9,050 nucleotides of DNA from CAZAGO01 sp964485045. GTDB taxonomy: Archaea; Nanobdellota; Nanobdellia; Pacearchaeales; GW2011-AR1. The position numbers were made by a program, and so were the translations under genes. The stretch's first letter is position 1. Each line of letters begins with the position of its first letter. The stretch lies in contig CAZAGO010000022.1 of the NCBI GenBank assembly GCA_964485045.1, positions 1 through 9,050 of the forward strand. Direction: 5' to 3'. The notes under the pieces are model-generated. The model was not told the DNA's origin. It saw only the letters and a list, made by a program, of their open reading frames with translations, and searched no databases. This document shows positions 1-7,100 of this stretch, one piece after another.

Positions 1-1168
1 ATGCAAGATCCTTTAACTGTTTTAAAGAAACCTCAGAGATTTTCTTTTCAAAATCATAAAATGATTCGGCGCAACCCATACTTTCATAAGCAATTAAAGA
101 AAAAAGTTGAGATTGAGAATTCTCCATAGACAAATTATACTGGCTAATTAATTGTTCTTTTATTTCATTTAATTCTTTTTGACTTAAATTTTTTGAAACT
201 TTCTCAAATTCTTGAATAATTATTTTTTTTACTTCTTCTACATTTTCTTTGGTTGTTCCTATATAAATAAAATTATATGCAAAATTTTTTCCCTCTTCAC
301 AATTACCTTTTACCGCATAAGCAAGATTTCTCTTTTCTCTTATTTCAGAAAAAAGTCTAGAAGACATACCATCAGACATAAGACAGTTAAGAACTTCGGC
401 TGTATAATTTTTTTCTTCTTCAAAAGAAGTATGATATGCAAAAATAAGGCTTGCTTGATCAAGACCTTTCCTTGTTTCAAATTTAGAAAGATTTTTTTTA
501 TTAAATATTGGTTTTGGAGGTTGTTCACCTTTTTTATTTGTAAAACTCTTTTCTGCAAAATTTACAAGAGTATCAAAGTCACAATCTCCAACAGCACAGA
601 GAATAATATTATTTGGAACATAAAATTTCTTAAATCTATTTACTAAATCTTTTCTTGAAAAAGAATTCATAGTTCCAAAAGTTCCAATTATATCTATTTG
701 AAAAGTTCCATCATAAAGTGTCTTTGTAATTTCTTTTAAAGCATGCATCTGAGGGTTATCATGATACATCTTTATCTCCTCAAAAATAACATTTCTTTCT
801 TTCTCCATTTCTTTCTTATCAAATATAGGGTTTTTGACCATATCACTTAAAACATCTAAAGCAATTTTTATATGATTACTTGGAATCTTACACCAATAAG
901 CTGTTAATTCTTCAGAAGTAAACCCATTTACATCTGCTCCTCTTTTTTCTAAATCGTTTGCAATGTCTTTAGCACTTCTTTTTTTTGTGCCTTTGTATAA
1001 CATATGTTCAATAAAATGAGATATTCCTTTTTCATCTAAGGATTCATGGATTGCTCCAGTCTTAACAGCAAAACCTACACTAACAATGGGAAGATCTCTC
1101 TTTTCTAAAATAACGGTCATTCCATTGTTTAATACTTTTTTAAAAAATTTAGGTTTTTTGAAAGTCAT
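1..1168 (-). CDS. M16 family zinc metallopeptidase (M16B type), C-terminus cut by window edge
   Basis: This is a predicted zinc endopeptidase of the pitrilysin/mitochondrial-processing-peptidase clan (COG0612). Reading from the ATG at 1168 gives 389 open codons to the window edge, close to the 410-430 residues usual for single-unit M16B proteins, so probably only a short C-terminal piece is missing. The inverted zinc motif HXXEH is intact as H51-F-I-E54-H55, and the third zinc ligand is E131 in the segment E130-E-I-K-M-Y, 76 residues after H55 as the family expects. The second half carries the family's SRLFSEIREKRNLAYAV-like segment (R271 to about V286), which contributes to substrate binding. 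There is no signal peptide or membrane segment, so it is probably cytosolic. Short M16B enzymes usually work as dimers. It lies 59 bases downstream of the methyltransferase but has its own TATA-like box 25 bases before the ATG. The physiological substrate cannot be told. Confidence 0.93.
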   Translation of the reverse strand, partial: MTFKKPKFFKKVLNNGMTVILEKRDLPIVSVGFAVKTGAIHESLDEKGISHFIEHMLYKGTKKRSAKDIANDLEKRGADVNGFTSEELTAYWCKIPSNHIKIALDVLSDMVKNPIFDKKEMEKERNVIFEEIKMYHDNPQMHALKEITKTLYDGTFQIDIIGTFGTMNSFSRKDLVNRFKKFYVPNNIILCAVGDCDFDTLVNFAEKSFTNKKGEQPPKPIFNKKNLSKFETRKGLDQASLIFAYHTSFEEEKNYTAEVLNCLMSDGMSSRLFSEIREKRNLAYAVKGNCEEGKNFAYNFIYIGTTKENVEEVKKIIIQEFEKVSKNLSQKELNEIKEQLISQYNLSMENSQSQLFSLIAYESMGCAESFYDFEKKISEVSLKQLKDLA

Positions 1169-1227
1169 TTTAAAATAAAATTCTTTCCATTTAAATAACT
1201 TTTTCTAAATCATACCCTTTAAATTAA
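1169..1227 (-). promoter_or_regulatory. Intergenic gap with TATA-like box for the M16 peptidase gene
   Basis: On the minus strand the 9-base box TATTTAAAT occupies 1197-1189. Its centre (1193) lies 25 bases before the A of the ATG at 1168. That is the usual distance from an archaeal TATA box to the transcription start, so the messenger would begin at or within a base or so of the start codon (leaderless). No Shine-Dalgarno-like sequence precedes the ATG. The same box at the same distance precedes the methyltransferase gene. Nothing else is visible in this gap. Confidence 0.55.
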
Positions 1228-2025
1228 TTAGAATACCTCTTTATTCTCAAAAGTTTTTTTAAAAGAAATATATCTTTCTCCATTTATCTCAAAATCGTCC
1301 AAAATTTCAAAATTTTCATTTATAAATTTTAAAATCCAACCCCTTTGAGCGCCAAACCTCTTTCTAGAACCCAAACTCTTCGTAGCAAAACTCAAAACTA
1401 ATTTATCACAAAGAGGAACAATTTCATTAAGAAGCTCTTTTGAATAATCTCGTTTTAACACCTCAAGGGAATCAATTACTTTGAATAAAAAGATAACTCT
1501 TGGTTTTTTTTGTTTTTGAATAAGTTCTTTAATTTTCTCTAAATTAAATAAGCTCAAATGATATGCTCTTGCTTTTTTAAAAAAATTATTTTCTTTAAAA
1601 AATTCATTCATTAAATTAACAAATTGTCCTATTCCTTCAACACCTATATAATTTGTTTGAATCCCTCCTTCTAAAAAAAAAGAATAGCTCAACCCATTTA
1701 TTCCTGCACCTAAATCAATAACACTTACTTTTTTGAAATCTTTTAAGCATCTTGAATAAATTTCCTTATAAAAAGGGCTTCTTTCTTTTGTAGACTTATG
1801 CTTAGAAAAATACCAATCAATAGATTTTTCCTTAGAAGAAAAAACCTTTCGGCTTGAAAAGCTTGAAAAAATTTTTCTTAAAAGCTGCCTTGTTAATTTA
1901 ACTTTTTGATAATCATTAAGATTCTTTTTTTCAAATTTAGATAAAGCTAAAATAACATCTTCCTCTGGTAATTGGGAAAACTCTTTTCTTTCGGTTATCC
2001 TTTCTATTAATTCCTCCCTATTCAT
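1228..2025 (-). CDS. Arm/Rmt/FmrO-like 16S rRNA methyltransferase homologue
   Basis: This 265-residue SAM-dependent methyltransferase resembles the family that makes m7G1405 in 16S rRNA (ArmA, RmtB, Sgm/FmrO; Pfam FmrO). An N-terminal helical part (about 1-75) with L19-P-E-E-D-V and K43-L-T-R-Q-L-L-R-K-I-F resembles their 30S-binding domain. Then come H76-K-S-T-K-E-R82 (HASTKER in RmtB), SAM motif I V102-I-D-L-G-A-G-I-N110-G, an acidic residue E130 at the second SAM position, F179-L-F-K182 before a helix (IFK-LLPLLE in the family), and the hallmark S212-F-A-T-K-S-L-G-S-R221 (SFPTRSLGGR). Length (250-280) and motif order fit. The ATG at 2025 is chosen because it follows a well-placed TATA-like box; the frame stays open upstream, but that extension runs antisense to the GTPase gene. 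Family membership rests on remembered sequences. The target base and any role in aminoglycoside tolerance are inference. Confidence 0.8.
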   Translation of the reverse strand: MNREELIERITERKEFSQLPEEDVILALSKFEKKNLNDYQKVKLTRQLLRKIFSSFSSRKVFSSKEKSIDWYFSKHKSTKERSPFYKEIYSRCLKDFKKVSVIDLGAGINGLSYSFFLEGGIQTNYIGVEGIGQFVNLMNEFFKENNFFKKARAYHLSLFNLEKIKELIQKQKKPRVIFLFKVIDSLEVLKRDYSKELLNEIVPLCDKLVLSFATKSLGSRKRFGAQRGWILKFINENFEILDDFEINGERYISFKKTFENKEVF

Positions 2026-2069
2026 TAACTTTTTAATATCTGTTGATTTAAATATTATGTGAATATAAA
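2026..2069. promoter_or_regulatory. Divergent promoter region between methyltransferase and GTPase genes
   Basis: Both flanking genes start outward from this 44-base AT-rich gap. The near-palindromic box ATTTAAATA at 2046-2054 reads TATTTAAAT on the minus strand. Its centre (2050) is 25 bases before the methyltransferase ATG at 2025, which fits a leaderless start. Read rightward, the same box is only 20 bases from the GTPase ATG at 2070, which is short. A second AT box, TTTTAATAT at 2031-2039, is 35 bases from that ATG and would give a leader of about 10 bases. Neither gene has a recognisable Shine-Dalgarno sequence. The minus-strand call is the stronger of the two. Confidence 0.5.
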
Positions 2070-2978
2070 ATGCCAATAAATGCTCACCCAGAATATCTCT
2101 CTGCAGAAAAAGAATACTTAAGTGCACAAAGTATTGATGAAAGAATAGACAAATTAAAAAAAATGATTTCTTGCGCTCCGAGTCATAAGGGGGCAGAAAA
2201 ACTAAGAGCTCAGCTAAGAGCAAGATTAAAAACTCTTTTAGAAAAAAAAGAAAAGCTTAGAAAAACAGGAAAAAATTCAAGAAACACGATAAAAAAAGAA
2301 GGCATGCAAGCTGCAATTATTGGAAAAACTAACACTGGAAAGTCTTCCTTACTTGCGTGTTTAACGAATGCCTCACCAAAAATAGCCGAACATGAATTTT
2401 CTACAAGAAACCCCCATTTGGGAATAATGGAGTTTGAAGGAATAAATATTCAAATAGTAGATCTTCCCCCAATAGAATCGGAATATTTTGATAAAGGTAT
2501 TGCAAATAACGCAGATATTCTCCTTCTAGTCGTAAATTCTTTTGGGCAAATAAAAGAATTAGAAGAAAGACTAGAAAAAGCCACAAAAAAAAGAATAATT
2601 GTTTTTAGCAAAGCTGATTTGTTAAATGAAGAAGAAGAAAGAAAAATAAAAGCCACACTTTCGTCTAAGAAATATAATTACACTCTTTCTTCTGTTTTTA
2701 CAAAAGAAGGGATAATTGAAATAAAAAAGAAATTATTTGAATGTTCCGAAAAAATAAGAGTATTTACAAAAGAACCAAAAAAAGAAAAATCAAAAAACCC
2801 AATTATTTTAGAAAAAGATAGTTTAATTAGAGATGTTGCAGAAAAAATACTAAAAGGGTTTTCAAATAAAGTCCTAGAAACAAAAATTTGGGGCCCTTCT
2901 TCCAAGTTCCCTGGACAAAAAGTTGGATTAAATCATAAATTAAAAGATTTAGATGTAGTTGAATTTAAAACAAAATAA
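2070..2978 (+). CDS. TGS-domain GTPase (DRG/OBG-related)
   Basis: This 302-residue P-loop GTPase has a C-terminal TGS domain and is related to the DRG group (COG1163). Residues 1-77 form a charged helical region beginning M-P-I-N-A-H-P-E-Y, with the A36-P-S-H-K-G-A-E-K-L-R segment typical of this subgroup; this conserved start supports the ATG at 2070. G1 is G85-K-T-N-T-G-K-S92, G2 contains F110-S-T-R-N-P, G3 is D131-L-P-P-I135, G4 is S180-K-A-D183, and G5 is near S207-S-V-F-T-K-E-G. The TGS domain spans about 230-300 and ends in G282-Q-K-V-G-L-N-H, then D-V-V. G3 has Pro where classical GTPases have Gly, and G4 has Ser for Asn; I recall DLPPI as a feature of this subfamily. DRG relatives act on ribosomes, so a role in translation is likely but unproven. 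It probably shares a transcript with the permease 9 bases downstream. Confidence 0.9.
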   Translation: MPINAHPEYLSAEKEYLSAQSIDERIDKLKKMISCAPSHKGAEKLRAQLRARLKTLLEKKEKLRKTGKNSRNTIKKEGMQAAIIGKTNTGKSSLLACLTNASPKIAEHEFSTRNPHLGIMEFEGINIQIVDLPPIESEYFDKGIANNADILLLVVNSFGQIKELEERLEKATKKRIIVFSKADLLNEEEERKIKATLSSKKYNYTLSSVFTKEGIIEIKKKLFECSEKIRVFTKEPKKEKSKNPIILEKDSLIRDVAEKILKGFSNKVLETKIWGPSSKFPGQKVGLNHKLKDLDVVEFKTK

Positions 2979-2987
2979 AAAGTTAAA

Positions 2988-4178
2988 TTGCTAATTGAAA
3001 TAATCATTTTCATTTTTTTTGGAATTCTTCTTGGTACATTTACAGGCTTAACACCTGGAATACACATAAACCTTTTAGGAGCAATATTAATATCTTTTGC
3101 TTCTTTTTCTTTTTTACAAATAAATCCAATTTATTTTGTAATCATCATTGTTTCTATGGCAATTACACATACTTTTGTTGATTTTATTCCTTCTATTTTT
3201 TTAGGTTGCCCAGATACTGAAACGGAGCTTTCCATTCTCCCTGGACACGAAATGTTAAAACAAGGAAGAGGGTATGAGGCAATTGCGCTTGCTTTGTATG
3301 GAGGATTAGCAGCTCTCATAGTCTTTATTCTTATTTCTTTTCCAACAATAATAATCATCTCAAAAATATATTCTTTTGTATCCAAAGGCATCCCTTATAT
3401 TCTTATTTTAGCTTCTGTTTTCTTAATATATACTGAGAAAAATAAATTTAATGCTCTTTTTGCATTCTCACTAGCAGGTCTTCTAGGTTTATGTGCACTA
3501 AATGTGGGCTTAAAAGAACCTCTTCTTCCCCTTTTAACGGGTTTGTTTGGAAGCTCTATGATTATTTTAAGTATAAAAAATAAAGTAAAAATTCCTGAAC
3601 AAAAAATAAGTTTTCCAAAAATAAAATCTTCTCGCCCTTTATTTGGTTCTTTAATTGCTTCCTTTCTTTGTGGATTTCTTCCAGGGCTTGGAAGTGGGCA
3701 GGCGGCAATACTTGGAAACTCTATAGCAAAAACTAATGAAAAAGAAGAATTTTTATTTTTATTAGGTGCAACAAATGTGTTAGTTATGGGTTTCTCTTTT
3801 TTATCTCTTTATGCAATTTCAAAAACAAGGACAGGAGCCGCTGCTGCAGTAATGGAATTAATTGGACAATTAAATGTAAAAAGCCTTATTTTAATCTTGA
3901 TTGTTATACTTATAAGTGGAATTATTTCTTTCTTCATTTCAATATTCCTTTCAAAATATTTAATAAATAAATTAGAAAAAGTAAATTATATTTCGCTTTC
4001 CAAAGGAATTTTGTTTCTTCTAGTTGTTGTTATTCTTTTCTTTTCTGGACTAAAGGGTTTTTTTGTTTTCATAGTCTCTACCCTTACAGGAATATATTGT
4101 ATTTCTCTAAAAGTCAGAAGAACGCAAATGATGGGCTGTTTATTGGTACCTACAATAATTTTTTATCTGATGAATTAA
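2988..4178 (+). CDS. TctA-like integral membrane protein (COG1784 type), orphan permease
   Basis: This 396-residue, very hydrophobic protein has about ten membrane-spanning segments. It belongs to the archaeal TctA-like family, related to the large permease subunit of tripartite tricarboxylate transporters. The glycine/proline motif G16-T-F-T-G-L-T-P-G-I-H-I-N28 near the N-terminus has a degenerate copy C228-G-F-L-P-G-L-G-S-G-Q-A-A in the second half, consistent with the two-fold internal repeat of this transporter fold. A conserved loop, about P69-S-I-F-L-G-C-P-D-T-E-T-E, follows the first half-repeat. The start is TTG at 2988, 9 bases after the GTPase stop; no upstream ATG is available in the gap and the hydrophobic N-terminus begins right there. 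The TctB and TctC partner genes are absent from the window, as is usual for archaeal members, so the substrate is unknown. The stop overlaps the convergent DP2 stop. Confidence 0.87.
   Translation: MLIEIIIFIFFGILLGTFTGLTPGIHINLLGAILISFASFSFLQINPIYFVIIIVSMAITHTFVDFIPSIFLGCPDTETELSILPGHEMLKQGRGYEAIALALYGGLAALIVFILISFPTIIIISKIYSFVSKGIPYILILASVFLIYTEKNKFNALFAFSLAGLLGLCALNVGLKEPLLPLLTGLFGSSMIILSIKNKVKIPEQKISFPKIKSSRPLFGSLIASFLCGFLPGLGSGQAAILGNSIAKTNEKEEFLFLLGATNVLVMGFSFLSLYAISKTRTGAAAAVMELIGQLNVKSLILILIVILISGIISFFISIFLSKYLINKLEKVNYISLSKGILFLLVVVILFFSGLKGFFVFIVSTLTGIYCISLKVRRTQMMGCLLVPTIIFYLMN
4175..4178. other. Shared TTAA: overlapping stop codons of convergent genes
   Basis: The permease ends with TAA at 4176-4178 on the plus strand. 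DP2 ends with TAA read from 4177-4175 on the minus strand. The self-complementary TTAA therefore supplies both stop codons, leaving no untranslated spacer between the convergent frames. Any 3' untranslated region or terminator must lie inside the opposite gene. Confidence 0.95.
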
Positions 4179-7100
4179 AACCACTTTGCCAAAGCCTCTT
4201 GTTTTTCTAATTCTTTTCCAAATATACTATCAATGTATCTTTTAGTAAGCTCCAAATTCTGCTTTATATAATTTGAAAGTTGATACTTATTTGTAAGAGA
4301 TATTGCTATTTCCAAATACTTCTTAATTCCCCCTTCATGAATTGTAAAAATTATTTTCCCTTTTTTACACTTTGGGCAAACTCCTGAAAGAGGAGGACGC
4401 CTCATAACTTCGTTACACTCAACACATCTAAACCCTTGAGTTGAAAATTTTCTTAAATTACCTTTTATATCTCTAAGAAAATGCCTATCAATTATTAGCT
4501 TAGCAGTATCTGATGTGTCCACTGCCCTTATCTTTTCTACAAGACTCATCTGATGATCTACTTTTTCTTGCATTGTTGCTAAAAGTTTATAGGAAGAACA
4601 AGAAATTCCTTCGTTAAAATTCGAAGTATCATGAGTAAACCCAACATTTATGAAAGGATCTTTTCCCTCTTTAAGAATCTTTTTAACAGTATTAATACTT
4701 ACTAAAGAAGAGTGTTCTCTTTTTTCTGCTAAATTATAAAGATTTAAAGGATATTCTTTAAGAAATTCAAAATCTAAAATTTGATCATCTACTTCTCCTG
4801 CATCTATTTTTGAATTAAGAACTAATGGAGCATCTTGCGTTCCTCCACGATGCCCTGGTAAAAATTTTCTTGAAAAATTCAGAAGAACATCTCCTAAAAG
4901 CATCAGTGCAGCCTCATCTCCATCACAATCTCTTCTTATTGCTGCATGCATATAAGGGCTAGCAAACAAACCTAAAGTATTTGAAAAACCTATAAACCTA
5001 CAAACAACCCCTGCACAATTATGGGGCGCCATACAAACTCCTAATTTTCCAACAAGATCTTCCCTTTTTTTAATATTATAAAAAGGCTTCATTTTATAAA
5101 AACGAACTAAAAGTTCATCTATAAAATTACAAACCCTTATAAAAACATCATCAGCCCTTTCATCTGGAGATTCAATATAGCTTGGAAGAAGAACATCGTG
5201 AGGCATAAGTTCTATTATCTGTTCTTCACTAACTAATTCTTTTCCATCAATGTCTTTGTCATAACCTAGCTCTTTTAATTTTTCAATACTTACAGAAATT
5301 TCCTTTGGTTTAAAAGAAGTTAAAGGGAGTTCTGTAGCATCAAACCTAATTGTTCCATCTTTATTTACTTGAAGATTATATTTTGCTCTCAAAATCCCCT
5401 TACAAAGATTTTCTGCAAAATGTTCTGCTGAAGAAGTTCCACGAACTGCTTTAATTAATGGAGGCATTTCCGAATCTTCTAATTTTAAAAGAGATTTAGC
5501 ATTTTTAAGATAATAAGGAAGATCTATTGAACGATTATTATAAGAGACCCCTTCTTTTTCTGAAATAGAAGATTTTTTATTAAAAGAAATATCTCCTGTA
5601 TCATAAAAATAAAATTGTTTCACACATTCTTTTCCACAAACTTCACATGAAGGATATATTGTTTCTTTTTTACAAGAATTACAATAATAAAGAGGAAAAT
5701 CACTTCTAGAATACCCTGCTTCACAAGCAGATTGTATACTTCTTAATCTCCCTCCTTGACTCCCAACAGGAAACAAAGAATTTGGGCTACCAATTAATTT
5801 TCTTAGTTTTGCTTTTTCTGGACGACCCATACGAGAACCAATAAAATCGCCAGCTTTATCTTTTATTTCATATTTTGAAAAAGAATTTAAAATTTCCAAG
5901 ACAGACATATCTAGATTATATTTAAAAGATTCAAGAAAAGAAGAAATATTTTTTTCCTTACCCAAATCTTCTAAGGAGATTCCAAGATTTAATAAAAAAG
6001 CTTTACTTTCTTCCTCAGAAACAACCACATTTTCTATAGTTACATCGTGCTCCAATCCAATTAGTTCAAGCGCTCTTTTCCCAAGAGAAAATTTTTCCTT
6101 ATCTGTACGAGTATAAGGTAAAATAATTTTTTTATCAACTTTAGAATATTTAAGCCAATCAAGAAGGCCTAAAAATTGCTCTTTAGAAATTTGTGTCCAA
6201 TAATAAATATATTTTGGATAAAGAGGAATCTTATACTTTTCACTTAATTCTATTGCTTGTTCAAACGAAACATCAAGAAAATTAATTTTTTCTGCAAAAG
6301 ATAAATCCTTTTCTTTCAATTGCAAATACCACCACTCTTCCACATATCCTGGTTTAATCAATTTTGCATTTCTATTTACAACATCACTTAAAGGAAATAA
6401 AATATCTCCTAAATAAAGAATCTCTTCAACTTCAGAGTATATTTTTTTTGCAATTTTTTTATCATCTAATTTTTTAACGCTTCCATTTAAAAGTTTTACA
6501 ATTGGTCCTTCAATTGAATCACAACTAGTAACTGCTGTACCTTTTGTTGGTTTTTCAATCTTAAGCTGAGTACCCATAGCAATAAACCCTTCTGTAATAG
6601 CCATAGTTGCAGGATGAAGAGACGCTGCACTAAATCCAGATGTCCTACCTCTTCCATATCTAAATCTAAATCCTCCAGATCTAGAAGGATGCCCAAAAAC
6701 AGGTCTTCCAGCAACTAAATCTTTAATATAAGTCGGAGGCCCATCTTCACTTTTACCAACAGTTCTTTTTTCATGAATTTTTATATATTCTTCTAAAAAA
6801 TTAAAACCTGTAGATTTTATTCCATCTTTTTTGGCTTGATTTAAAAGCCTAAATCCTTTTGCAGCCTTTTGAGCAAGACCTTCTGCAAGAATAAGACAAA
6901 AACCACTTCTCAAATAATTAGTATCAACTCTTTCAAGATTTTTATAATTTGAAACTTCTAAAGATTCCGATGCTTCTCCAGCAATTTGAATTGGAAGATG
7001 TTTTGCTAAAAAAAGAATTTCTTCTTCAGTAGGCATATATTGAAGATTTGTTATTCTCTCATGAAAATCAAATATTTCTGCAACAACCCTTTTTATTTCG

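Noticed and set aside
212..646. A 144-codon open frame on the plus strand inside the M16 peptidase region.
   Set aside because: Its product is Phe/Lys/Ile-rich with no recognisable domain, and the opposite strand carries the clear M16 frame with zinc motif. It is the antisense shadow of AT-rich coding sequence.
1228..2025. Recent acquisition of the Arm/Rmt-like gene on a mobile resistance element.
   Set aside because: No transposase, integrase, inverted repeats or composition shift is visible, and the gene uses the same promoter pattern as its neighbour.
2026..2223. Upstream extension of the methyltransferase frame by 66 codons.
   Set aside because: The extension would be read antisense to the conserved N-terminus of the GTPase and across the promoter gap. 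The ATG at 2025 gives family-typical length and follows a well-spaced TATA-like box.
2401..2905. Several short minus-strand open frames (61-75 codons) within the GTPase gene.
   Set aside because: They lie entirely within a well-supported GTPase frame, have low-complexity Ser/Phe/Leu-rich products and no promoter-like sequence.
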